A stretch of 64,000 nucleotides of DNA, from positions 21,467,825-21,531,824 of the forward strand of contig CM060104.1 in NCBI GenBank assembly GCA_030522415.1, written 5' to 3'. The notes beneath the pieces are model-generated. The model saw only the letters and a list, made by a program, of their open reading frames with translations, was not told where the DNA came from and searched no databases. Source of the stretch: Channallabes apus (lineage: Eukaryota; Chordata; Actinopteri; Siluriformes; Clariidae). A program made the translations under genes and the position numbers. This document shows positions 12,301 to 26,043 of the stretch, in pieces; within the stretch, counting starts at the first letter, position 1; each line of letters opens with the position of its first letter.

Positions 12301-14370
12301 TGGGCCTTGAGCAAGGCCCTTAACCATCAACTGCTCAGATGTATAATGAGATAAAAAATGTAAGTCGCTCTGGATAAGAGCTTCTGCCAAATGCCTAAAT
12401 GTAAATGTATATATTTATTTTTAAATGTTTGCCCTCCCAATATGAACGATTCGAATATTGGGAAGGCATCAAAACTTTGAACGGTGATTTATAAAGAGCT
12501 CCGTTTTGCTATTAAGGATTGTTTTCTTGTTTATCCCATTTTCAGGTTCTCTAGCTGGATTTCAGGTTTTGCATATGCAGTACACAAAGCTGAAAAGCAC
12601 AAAGGATTTCAGAAGCAAAGGGAGCGCCTTCAGAAGAAAGACGCTGAAAGACACTACACAAAACATCATACGCTAAATGCACCTTTTCTGTTTTCAAGTC
12701 TGATCTTTGACACTAATATATACAACGTAAAGCATACCAGTCTGCTTGACTAAATCTGTCACCTTTCACCACCATGCCATTATGTGGCCAAAAAACATAA
12801 TCGCGCCCAAGAAAAAGAAGTGTTGTCTATGGACCTTTAAATTGCGAGGGGAATCCCAGATGCCATTTTGTCTAAAGCTGTTTTCAACTGTACTGGACTG
12901 TGAACTCTTATTTTTGTTGATGATTTTATGGAATTAGGATTATTCACCATCAGGACAGTAGGGTTGGGTACCGAAAACCGGTGCTAATACGGCACCAGTA
13001 CCTATATAACCGGTATGTACCGGACCGAAACAGAATGCGAATTTTGGTGCCACTTAAATGCCTGAACTGTTTGAAATATTTGTTCTCTAGATTCATATAT
13101 TTTTGTAAATTAATAGTTTATTAGATTAAATAAAAAAATGAAATTCACAAATCATCAGGAAATGAGACCATCCGATATGCGCGTGAATGCAGTAACTAAC
13201 GTTACACTCGCTCTGACGGCAGCAGGCGGTCTACCGCTATCTTAGTTTGCTAAATTAAACAACTTGCGTTAAAATGCCTTAAACTAAACGGTCAAAAGTG
13301 TGGCTATATTTCACAAGAAAGGATTCCAACACTGCGACGTGCAGCAAATGTTTTACAGCAGTTGCGTGTAAAGAGGGAAACACGTCAAATCTAATGAAAC
13401 ATTCGAGGGCAGACGGAATAAAGTTAAAAGCAGAATAAATAGACGGAATAAAGTTAAAAGCAGAGCGAGGCACCGTGTTTGACAGCTTGTGGACAACAGC
13501 TGGCACTATCGGTGTGGACGACCCGAGCTCCAGTCATATCAACCGTAGCAAGCCGACCACATCTTTTCAAATTGCTCGCTCACACTCGAGGCCAGCGTTA
13601 TCCACTCCCACTATCCGCGCTCGCAGACGTCGCAGACGATTTTTTGTTCAATAAAAATGGATTCTTGAGTCATCCACCATAATTTTGTGGCTAAAGTATC
13701 GGTTTAGGCACCATTTTAAAAGTATCGATTTGGCACCGGTATCGAAAAAATAAAAACAAACGATACCCAACCATACAGGGGGGTGTTCTTCGTACGTCGC
13801 TTGAAACATCCGGGATGAATTGAGACATCTAAGATGAGATCATCGTGCTAATTACACTCTGGCTAAATCGGTTCTTCCAGCACACCTGTTGTTGATGATT
13901 AGTTTGGCTGGATTGAGTTGTCTAGGATTATTGCGCGCTCGTGCGTTGGTTTAAAAGGCGATATGCATCGACAGTAGAAACACTGATCACAAGCCCTTTG
14001 ATTGGTTGACGAAATGACAAAAGAACAAGCTCAATTATTTTTGTAACACCTGTTATGCGCTGAAATGCTTCCCTGCCATGGATTCCCCCTCCTCACACAC
14101 ACAATTCAATTCAATTTATTTTGAGATAAACACACACACACACACATAATCGCTATCAAATATTATATTAGAACATAATATGCACATATGTTTTACAAAT
14201 TCCATGAAACAATAAAATAAAATAAGAAATATGAAAATAAATATGTTGTATATGGAAAATAGAAATATGAATGTTTTTTTCAAAAACATGTATACTTTTA
14301 TATTGTTTACTTTATAATAAAATTAGTTTTGTCCAATTTTTCATTATAAAAAAATTATTTTTATTATACA

Positions 14371-14417
<47 letters not shown>

Positions 14418-17400
14418 ATGTATTTGCATATTTATAACGAACCCCTGAAAAATAAATGTGTTACAAAATAAACATTATACAAGAATTTGAATTAATGGTC
14501 TTGAGGGCTGTCTCGTGCCTAGAGTTTATTATAATAATAAAAAACCTATGAATTTATGTTCTAATATAATATTTGATATCAATTTTATATATATTACGGC
14601 AAGCCGTATATATGCATGCAAGATACTTTTCTTTCCCCACGTGAGTCAGTCCACGTCAGCGCTCTTTAACCAATCAGATGTGACCTCACCATTTCATCCA
14701 ATCATAACCCGGCAGGAGCGCAGCCTTAATCCTGTTTACATGAAATAAACCTGCTACCGAGCAGGTTCAAGCTTACGGACATGTTGCTATGACAACAAGT
14801 GCGAGATGAGCATCGGAGAACGAAACAATCCAAGATCAGGACAAATCCACAACAATCAAATCCAGCTAACTGAGTTAGCGACGTACGAAGAACGGACCCC
14901 AGGACAGCCATTTTTTATCATAGCGCATCCAGACTCACAAACATAGATACACTATACCGGACATTTTATACATTCACGTGTAAACTGAAAATATTGCATA
15001 TAATTGTAAATATTGGTATCCGGTGCACTGCACCATCTATTTTATTTCATTTTTTACAATATAACGTAAGCTACTTCCATGATTGAACCGGAAGTAGAAC
15101 TGCGGTCCGTTCATATCTGCGGAAATTCATAACTTGAATGTTTGTAAGTTGTGGATTATCTTTCTTCGAATATATGCAAAGTGCAGTATTTCTCTTGTCC
15201 AAGTTTGAGATATTATCCACCAAAAAAACAACAACAAAAAACACCCATTACAAATCATGTCAATATAACGGAAAAAGAAAATCATTTTGGAAACATAAAT
15301 GAGGGTGTGGGTTCTCAATGCACATTTACCTCCATCTGTAGTTTGATGTTATTAACAGAGTTGCTTTTGGCTTCAGAGAGATCAACCATGAATATCCACA
15401 ACAACGAGAGGCCGTGATGATCCAAAAACTGCTTGAGGCATGAAGGATTTGGAGAATTCTACAAGTATGAAACGTAGCAAATTAGAAATAAATGAAGCAA
15501 TTACTTATCATCATCATCTTGTAGGTACCACAACCAGTCAATATTTTCACATGTCACTGACCTGGATGAGTTTCAAACAAATGAGTCTCTGCTCCATCGT
15601 CTCCACACGTACCATCAATCTGCAGAGTGAAATCACTTGTTTCTCATCACTCAGTCCTTCCCCATTTTCTAGCAGAGCCTCCAGCTCTTCATCCACCTGT
15701 GATATTGAGATTAACACGTACAACATGAGTGCTAAGACCCAACACAATGAAATGCCATAAAAAGCAGCTTTGATCTCAGGTAATCTCTCAAGGTGTTACA
15801 TAAGCAACAGCATTTTGTAAAAAAATTAAATTAAATAAAAATAAAAAGTCGTCTGCTTGGAAGCAGAGCTCGGATGTAATTTTCACTATAGCGATGAGAT
15901 TCATGTGTTCCTCCAGTCCATGTAATTTCAGGATCGGTATTTATGGAACAAAGGAGGCAATTGTAGTCTCAGAGCAATTAACATGTTCCAGGTAAACATC
16001 TGACCCAAATCAGCCCAGTATCGTTTCCTCAGATCAGTGTGGCAATTACCCAGACAAATGAAGAATTTTGATTTGATTGTGCTACACCAAATGGGCTGCC
16101 ATGATCATGTTGATCTGTCTGGTTTACCTTCTCCTAAATAGGTTGTACGCTATTTAAACCCACTTACTGTAGTCAAGGCGCTGACAGCATCTTTCTTCCG
16201 AGGGCGCTCCCTTTGTTTCTTCCCAACTGCTGCCCGTACGCTGACACGATTCTCTCCGCCCAGGAAGCCACGGCAACTCGGTGCTCCACAGTAACACTTC
16301 TGTGCCTCTTTCCTGTGGGAGAAAGACGTAAAATAATTTTTAGAGGATATAAAATGAAGCCTGTTTGAATTTACAAATTAACTGAAATGTTTAGTAGCGT
16401 TTCAGAACTTATAGAAGTGATAAAAATTAAACAAAGTTACCCGTATCTTTGGAACTGGTAATCAAATGTGAGCTCTGTCCCCGCTTTCACAGCTTTGGTT
16501 GTAAAGAAGCCAACTCTGAGCTGACCGTTCACTGTCCACTGTGCAAGACAACAGATTAAACTGATTAAACTTGCTCTTGTCTGAAAAACAAAAATCTTCC
16601 AGACACCATGGAAATTCAAGCTGACGCCACATGGAGGAATGAAAGACTTTTACACGACTGCAAAGAAATAAATTTGACTTTTAAACTATTTTAAAACAAG
16701 TACAGCACTGACCTTCTGAGTTTCACAGTTGGGCTCACAGCTGTGGTTCATAAATCGTGAGCAGTTGCCTTTCAGTGTAGCATCAATGATCTGTAAGGAT
16801 CAAACAACAGATATCCAGTACAAGTTGTGAATAAAAGGAAGGGAAATGCTAAAAGCGAGTGTGAGTGACAGCAAATCTGTTGTTCACCTCGTTATTCTTC
16901 AAGGCCATGAAGTAGTAGTGGACATTCTTGCTGCGAGCATACTCCTTCACCCGCGACTTGAACTCCCTGTGATCCAGAACCTCACCGCAATACTCCAACA
17001 CAAACGTGTTCCTGAATTAAATCGACTTAAATTACACTCTGCATCTCAAGAAAAGTTTACGATACGTCATTCTCTTTTGCACTCGGTACTTACGACTGTA
17101 AGTCTTTCGCAGCCCGCAAACCCCAGCCTTTGCTCTCAGTGAGAATTACTTCAAAATCTGCGTGCTGCTTCATCTGAAAGCGCCGATTTGAGCAGTAGAC
17201 GCCATTTAAGCACCGCGACGAGCTTATGAGAAAAATAAACACTCCTCAATATGTTTCCCCCCCTACATACATTTCAGTGAGTAAGAAAGCAAGGATGTAC
17301 ATCACATAACCAAAATATTAAGCAGTACGAGGTCACATACCATTCAATCATCAGCAGCCGGTTCAAACAATCTTCTCCACATGCCATAACGCCCCGTGCC

Positions 17401-20400
17401 CGCTCCTCTCTCGAAAGCACAGCACACTCGCACTGCATTCGCTTAATATCCCGATGAGACTTATTCTTCTTCCTGTTTTTAAAAGATTGATTGGGTTCTC
17501 AGTCATTTACTATCTTTAAAACACTGGAAAGAATTTCAAAAGACATTGACTGCTTCACATATTTGATACCAAAAGCTGTATTTTAGAAATATAGGATGAT
17601 TTCTTGGACAAGTTAGTAAAACAACAATAAATATTTACCAAAATTATTTTCCCTTTCAAATGCAAACGTGCCAAAAATTGTCACGCACACATACACGAGT
17701 CAAAAATGATCCGCACTCCGGTTATACTACACACATTCATTTCTAACTGTGGTGAGAGGAAACAGATGTACCACTTGTGATTTGCACAAAAGAGCAGCGA
17801 GCAGTGGTTACGTTTTCTGAGGGTGTATCTGGCGCCAAAAGCAACTCACGGATGAGCATAAACAGAGGCATTTAGATATCTGCAAACAAATTTTGGGCCG
17901 GAGGTTAAAGTTTCTTAAAGAGAATCATTACTAGTGACGAGACCTAGATTCATCACCACGAACCTGAGAGTAAACAGCAGAGTAAGTAATGGAAACATGC
18001 TCAATCACATGCACGTCTGCACACTGGTGCCAACACTGTTGACTAGAGATAGGGGGAGGGGGAATCTTGTGTTCACAATGACTACAAAATAGATTTTTAA
18101 AAAAAACGATTACGTTTCTAATAAAGACTGCACAGTTAAATGTTAAAATCTTGTATTTGATGCGCTCAGCGAGAAAACTGATGTTCTAAGGAATGGTCTA
18201 CATTTAATTAATTAGTAATTGTTTAAAATTTTAACGATATCAGGTGAAAATGTAATAACTAACCGGGATATCTAAAAAATCTAATATAAAAACATTCATA
18301 GATTCGAATCGTATCGGCACACAAGAAACGTGATCGTGATCGGGAAACGACTGATGTTTTCCATTTCTACTGTTGACAAAACTTTGTTTTGAGATGTTTA
18401 AGTATCTTTCCTGTAGTCCTGACCTTGCTTGATCAATCATTGCCTGTTTTGGTCCCCTGAAAGCAGTCCTACAAGGACCTACAAGATCCACTTCTGATGA
18501 AGAAGTGAAGACAGCGGTGCATTTGTGACTGGCTGTTGTGCCCAAAACATTTTTTTTTTTTTTCCAAAATTTTCTCCCTAATTTAGTCATGTTCAATTCC
18601 TCCCCATCACTAGGGGGCTCCCACATTAAGGCTACTACCACTCAGTCGGGAGAGCCGAAGACCATCACGTGGTTCAGAGGAGCCGAACCAGCCGACAGTA
18701 TCTTTTTGAACTGCTCGCTCACGCACCATTGGGGGGCGGCGTAACACACTCGGAGGACAGCGCTATCCACTCTCTCCACGTGCGCGAGCTCACAGATGCC
18801 CCTGTTTGGTTGTAGAGCCGTCATTAATGTGGAAGCACTAAGTACCTCTCATCCCTCCCCTCTGAGAGAGCTCGGCCAATCAGCACTCTCTAGACCTCCG
18901 GCTGCGAGAGGTTACAGCATCACTCGGGGATCAAACTCGCGATCTCCTGATGATAGGGTGAGCACTTTTTAATGAAGGAATACGAAAGCTTGTTGATGGA
19001 CAAAGTGTATTGAAAAAAAAAAGCAAGGAGAAAAATCATCTATTTGTCTTTTCTAAAAATTAATTCAAACAGCCAATCAACAGCCAGAGTGCGAATAATT
19101 TTTGACTTACCCTCGCATATACAAATATAAAAGATTATTTAGAGTGAACCGCTTTTGCTTAGGTAAAACGAAAGGATAAATAGATCCACAAATAATACCT
19201 TCAGATTTTACTATTTAAATCTATTTTCAAGAGCATGAAAGAGAAGGAGAACTAAGCATTCATTCTACTCATGATTTTAGACATAAAGCTATGTAACTAA
19301 TCTGCTTGCAAAACATTGCTTGATGTAATGAATGATAAGGCTACAGATGGAACAGATTGATCATTAGACTGGCCCCAAGCAAACTTTCTTCATTCTACAT
19401 TCTTTTTATGTCATTTTCCCTGATATCCCGGTGCATGTGCTAAGACGGGCGTAAAGAACGTTAAACAAACAGGTATACACTAGCAAGGGAAAATATACTG
19501 ACCGTTCTGTCAAGTAGAGGTTTTCCTCAATGAGATCGAAATAAGGAGGCATCTTTTTATGCTTAGATTTTTCCCTCCAGACAGCAGGATCAACAAAGTC
19601 TTTCAGACTAAGCAGTGGCAAGCGTTGTTCGTCTTGTTGTGAAGATATCTTAGTTTCTTTCGTGTCTTTGCACCGCTCACGCTCCTCTATGCATTCTCGC
19701 TTACAAGCAAGGCCAGCCTCTGCCTCGTTGTCTGATTCTGACTCGAGCTCTGGACGTCTTTTCTTGGGTGGACCTCTTCCTCGATGAGGCTTTTGGCTGC
19801 TTTCCCTTGGAGGCTCGAGGATGATATGACTCTCAGTAGTGGCAGTTACAAGGCTGCAATTGCTGCTTATCTCATTTGCTTGGACGAATGCAGATGATGC
19901 TGGAGGTTTCCTAAATGGGAGAACTCCACCGGAATGCCTTTCGAATGCTTTTCCCTCATAATATTCTTCATGGTCATTAGTTAAAGAGTCAGGGTGAATC
20001 TGGTACACTGACTCATGACAAGGAGAAGGCACAGGTGTATTGAGTAACATGCTCTTATCAGAGACTACTGTCTGGGTCCAGTAGTCAATATCTTGCCTGG
20101 GAAATGGACGTTCTACCTGGAATGGCCGTTGAGTGCTGTGACTGCTGTCTGGCTGCTGAAATGTGCTGCTGGGCTGCTCTGTTTCGATGACTTCACAAAC
20201 CCGGTTCAAACCATTCTGTGGCCTGAGATTATCTGTGAAAGTAAACTCTTCAAATTCCTTTCTTTCTCCCTTTCTTCCGTACCAGCTGTCTGGATTGTCA
20301 TGATATTGATGACAACCTGATTCAGCCTCCCTCTGAGCATAGGTAGAAACACGTTCATTAGAGACACAAATCTTCGGCCGTTCTTCGACAGTGCAGTTTT

Positions 20401-23400
20401 GGTCTGCATGAGCCAGTGTTGTGGTTGCCTCAGACTGGCTAGTGCTGTCAACCAAGTCACTCTGGGACTGGTAGGGCGTTCGTACAGAAGGCAAGCATTT
20501 ATTCTCACTAACTGCCAAGAGATCGTGTTCGCCTCCTTCGTTTGGACTTTCCACAGGTTTTATTGGAGCGTTGAGATTATTAAGAATTTCACTGTTAATG
20601 CTTGGACTCGATTCTTCTGCCTGGTACGTTAGCTGCGCACAGGGAACCGATGGGCTTGCAGGTGGGTCTGGCAGCTCAGTTGTCTCGAGGGTAATAGTAG
20701 AATTCTTTGGCACAACCACCACAGAGTGAAGCCTCTTCAAGGAGACTTGTTCATCATCTGAATCGGAGTCAGAGTCGTCCGATTCACTTTCCTCACTGTG
20801 GCTTTTACCGTCACAGTTAAACGTAGACTCTCGAATCGAAGGCTTGTGTGAGCCGTCAATGTTGGATTTGTCAGGATTTGCATATTTCTGATCGATATGA
20901 ATAACAGCATCGGGAGTGCAATTAGGTTTCAGATGAACTTCGGTCGCGTCAGATTTAAGATCACTACATTCAACATTGCTTTTTTGTGCCTCAGCAGGAA
21001 ACTGCTGTTCAGGATCTTGCTTGATTGCTTTCTCAGAATCTGTTGTTGCCTTGTCTGTCTGCGTGTCCTTCTCAGGCTGAAGTAAACACACCCTAGATTC
21101 CTCTTTCTTCGAGCATTTTTCTTCACTGTTAAATTCTACTTTCTTAACTGAAATTACTTTTTTCACAGAAGTCGTCTCGATAATTACCAGTTTTTGTAGG
21201 GTCAGATTTTCTGAAGTGTCCTGACCAACAATGTCCCACCGTGACCTCTTAGCATGTGCCTTTTGTTTTATAACTGCAGCATTAGTCTCTTCAGGTTTCA
21301 GGTCTGACTGCTCAGTAACTTTTTGAGGGGTTTCGATATTCACATATAGGCTACCGACGTCGTTACTGAGAAGAGCCTGGGAAACAAATTTAGTGTTGGG
21401 TTTCAAGCATTCTCCAGGTGGTAATTCTTTCACAGAAAGAGTGTCTGCTAATGAACCTAATGAATCCTGACTGGCGGTGTAGCCTAGATAGGGCGGCTCA
21501 TTCAAGATAGAAGAATCGTTCGTTTTTAAAAGGGTACCAACATTCGCCACATTATCCTGTGCCTCTTTCAAGATCTGTACTTTATTTTGAATTAGAATGT
21601 CCGTCTGCTTTCCTAGCTGATCGTCCTCTAAAGAAATGTCGTTCAGAGTGACGTGACATTTATTAATATTCAGTTCACTGACGTTCAGACACGTTTCCGT
21701 AACAGCAGATTCTTTGCTTACACCTTGACCTCCAATGTGATTTTTTAAATTGTCCTTTAGGATAACTTGCTGCTTTTGTTGGGAAGGAGTATCTGTTAGT
21801 TTAGACTGCATGCTTTCTTCATGTTCGGAACAAACAGCCAGCTTGCTGAATTCTCCGTGAGACTTGACTTTGTCAGAACCCAAATGAGGAAGTTTAGAAT
21901 TAATATTTACTTTTGCTTCCAAGTGTCCATCTGTTCCAGTAGTACTATTTGATTTCGTCTCTGGATTATTAGTTTTTTTAACAGACGACCTAGTAGACCG
22001 GTCCGAGCCTTGATTTCGGGTTTTTGCTTTGTGCTCGTCGTCAGAGTCAGAACTCCCACTGTTTTTTTGGACCTTTTTCTCAGATCTCGGACCGCTATTC
22101 GAATTTGAGGTTTTACTATGTACCTCTGATTTTGAATAGAAACTGGACTTTTTATGACTAGCTTCGGTCTCTGGAGAGTTCCTTTTACTACTTTCAGAGC
22201 CGCTAGTTCTAACAGATTTCTCTGTTCTTGAGTATTGAGTTCTTTTGTCTGATTCTGACGAATGAGGAGAAGATTTTGAGTCGGATTTTGAGTCTCTGTA
22301 GGATTTTGAATGAGAGGATGTTTTTGAATCTCTTTGCGAGCTGGAGTATGTGGAGGATCGGCTCGAATCGCTGCCTCGAGTCCTGGGCTTCCTGAGGTCA
22401 TCTTCGGAGTCTGAGCTGTCCCGAGATCTGCCGTCACCTCGCGAGCGGGACCTCCTCCGTTCACGTGAACTTCTGTGCGATCTCCTTTCGGAATCGTGGT
22501 AATGTGACCGATCTGATCTCGACGGTCTTTCGTTTCTTGATCTCTCCGATCTGACATAGGAAGAACTTGTTCGAGAACTTCGCGATCTAGACCGTGACCG
22601 ACTCTTGGTCCTCCTTCGGTCAGAACGAGAAGATCGTGAGGATGCGTATCTACTATCTCTTTCTGATTTGCTTCGACTAGACCCTTTTTCATCCTTATCA
22701 GATCTGGGTTTGTCCGAGACTTCACTTTTGGAGCTTAATGACTTCTTAATGACCGCATTCTGACTATCACACTTTGCCATATTCTTGGAGTCACTAGACT
22801 TTTGGCTAGAAGTGACGCAGACAGACTCACCATCAAAGTCAGAACCAGGCAGAGTGTTCTCTGTCTGCTGGACATTTTTGCTGTGTTCAGACTCAGAAAT
22901 ACTATCCTTACACTCTTTCCCAATATGGGAGGAATCAGTTGGTCCTTTAAGGCGAGTTTCCGATTTCTCCTGAGCGATTTCCTCACTGCCACCTTTCTCA
23001 GAACAGTCAGTGATGGACTTGTGTTGGAATGGAGCCTCCGAGGATTCACTTTCTATTCTTGCAGAAGATCTAATTAAAACCTCGGCCTCTGAGGTGGTTT
23101 CATTTAAAACAGTGCTGACAGTGGGGCGTTCTTCGACAATAGACGCACTCAAAATCTGTTTTTTAAAATGGATCTTGTCGTGTTTCAACTTGGAGGTGAG
23201 GGGTACCAGGGGCGGTGTTCCTTGGGACTCTGCCACAACCGTGGACACGACAGAGGCACAAACTTGCTCATTTTTGCTTTCAGTTTTCTGCCCAGTCAGG
23301 TCTGAGGAGGGAAAATTTGTAGACTGCACTGCAGGAGGAACTTCGCTTGCAGCTTTCTCTGGACTGGATGGAACAAAAAACACTTTCTTGCGTGGCTTCT

Positions 23401-25984
23401 TAGTCTGATTGAAGCTGAAAGACACCTTCTGTCGACCCTGTTCCTCAAGGTTCACTTTAGTCTTTGGTCCTTTAGCCAAGAGATGGTTTGTTAAAACAAC
23501 TCTGGGAGCAAGGCCCTTAAATATGACTTGTTTTGCTGTGTTTTCAACCTTGATCTGATTGGGAAGAAAATAAAAGCAAAGTGTACTCTGTGATCAGGAA
23601 AACATTTAGACATCATACTTAGCCAAACTTCAATGCAATAAACAGTGATCATAGGAATAAAAAAAAGGAAGAAGGAAACTTGCATACCGAACCATCGAGC
23701 GTCTTTTCCCTGAAGTTGATCAGCAGCAGTAAGTAAAGAAATAAAGGAGAATTGAAATTAATATTTTGCAGCGAAATAAATTATTAAAAAGGCAGAACTA
23801 GTAAAACAACAATCTGCAAATCCCACACACAGGTGATATTTTTGAACCTGTTTATAAACAACTGCTTAAAAGTAATCTGTTTAAGGAAAAAAAAATATAT
23901 TATTTTTTTATATTTATTTATTATATGTGGTAGGTGTTTCGGCCTGCCATGCGGAAGGCCCGGGTCCGATTCCCAGCCAGTGCCAGAACCCCCCAGGCAC
24001 TGGATGCAGTGCCGGTCCCAAGCCCGGAAGAAATGGGAGGGTTGCGTTAGGAAGGACATCCGGCATAAAACCTGTGCCAAGTTGTTGTGCCGGACTGGAT
24101 ATTCCGCTGTGGTGATCCCCTTGTCGGGAGCAACGGAAAGACCAACAACATATTCTACTCATAAAACTGAACAGGTGTCATTTGGCAGTGACATGGAGAC
24201 AGGTAGGTAGAAAAAGAGAAAGACTGGATGTTAATTACTAAAAACAAGTTTGATTGCTAACTACTATGGTGGTTACTATGCAGAAACAACCAGAAATGTA
24301 ATGCATTTGTAATCAACTCTTATTTTCTGCTCATTTGTGACCGTGACAGAGCACAAAGCAAAGTCCGGCAAATGCCTAAAAATACCCCAGAGGACAGACA
24401 GATGACGAAATCAACTATTCTAAACCGATATTTACACCCAAATAGTTTTTAAAAATTTTTCCCCAGCTAGTTCTCGTTTATTGAGAAAATAACACCCCCT
24501 GTTCAAACTACGCAATCACATTCCGTGCTTTACTCCAGGTGCATTTTCAAACAGCAGAATGTTATTAATAAGTTGTTTTTAAAATATATACCTATAGCTA
24601 CAACAACGCCCGATAGCCTCTTTATATCGTGTTTTAAAACAAACATCAAAAATAAAACGGCATATATCTTATAGATCTAGTTGCAATTTATGTGACGAAA
24701 ACATGACGAAGATTTCTTCCAATTGTGATGGGAAGTCTAATTTCAGCGTGCACCCACATCATAGAAATGTATCCGTTTGCATTAATAGGTTGACCTGACA
24801 TAACCAGCTCATCATATACTGGAGTTAAATTATTTCATCCCGTAGGTTGCCAGGCAACCGAAACATCACACTCAATGGGGATAGCTAATTTATTCATTTT
24901 CACATCCCGGCATAAAATATCAATCTAAAATATAAAACATGCTGGGACTTGAACTAACCCCAACAGCCAATACAGCCAACCCCCCTTTTATAGATCTGTG
25001 GGAAACATTCTTCTTGTCCGACGCTCTGGTTAATACACACACATGTAAGTTTCAACCTGACAAAAAAAAAAAAAGAAGAAGAAAAAAAGAGGATATCACT
25101 TCTCATTAAGAACTAAATAAGGATCTAAGGCAAAAACTAGGTTACATGATCCTCTGAGAATTATTTCTTTCCTGTGACCTTCACAATGACGGCTGCAAAA
25201 GAACTTTCAATGTTTCCCTTATAAATAAACACTTAATAACAGTATAATACATGAGCCATCCATGCTTTACAGTTCGCCACTGCAGTGCAGGCACCTCGGA
25301 AAGATTTGGGAAGGTCCGCAGTGCATGTGTTCTATAGGATTGGGATTAAACATGGAGGTTTAGACATTTCACTGATTGCCATTTAATTGTTTAAAATCAT
25401 TAGTTTTGAAAAAAAAAAAGAAGAAGAAGAAGAATGTAATAATATTACCAGATGTGCAGTCTGGAGCTGATAAGCAGACTGGATGATTTTGCAGAAATGT
25501 AATGTTTTATATAAATGACATATGACATATATACAAACAATACACAATATATAAATTAATAGTTAACTATTAAATGTAACATTTAGTACTTAAATGTAAT
25601 TATATAAACAAATAGCGGCACTAGAAGTAGTCGCATTAAGGCGTGAATTTATATTTCTAGTCTCATGTGTTTATTAGTTTCTGAAATTCCTCCTTCACAA
25701 CATGGCCAAGTAATTTGTTTCAGCACCTGTGTATTTCTTGTGTGTGATGTTTTCTTATTTGGCGAGCTGCATATTAATTATTTACATTAATGTTCAAAAA
25801 ACTGCAAATTATTTATTACAACACAAATGCAACCAGTTTAAAACAAACAAAGTGCACCTCTGTGCAACTACGGTAGATACTTGCACGGGTTCATATTGCA
25901 ATTTCGATGTGCAGCACTACCTACACACACTATATATACTTTAGACAATAAGGAAAAAAAAAATAAAAAATTCACAGATGCAGT

Positions 25985-26043
<59 letters not shown>

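Noticed and set aside
18240..18824. ORFs around 18.2-18.8 kb
   Set aside because: Intron and SINE sequence; no setd2 exon with a fitting phase is needed here.
19406..19502. Extension of the giant setd2 frame past the AWS-leading LTER
   Set aside because: The residues [12 protein letters not shown] are intronic: the donor CG|GTCAGT joins in phase to the AWS exon at 17472.
20093..23408. Several plus-strand and other-frame ORFs of 60-270 codons inside the giant setd2 exon
   Set aside because: Antisense or shifted-frame shadows of a low-complexity Ser/Arg/Glu coding exon, with no domain similarity.
23833..24210. Overlapping ORFs on both strands near 24 kb
   Set aside because: They lie over a tRNA-derived SINE.
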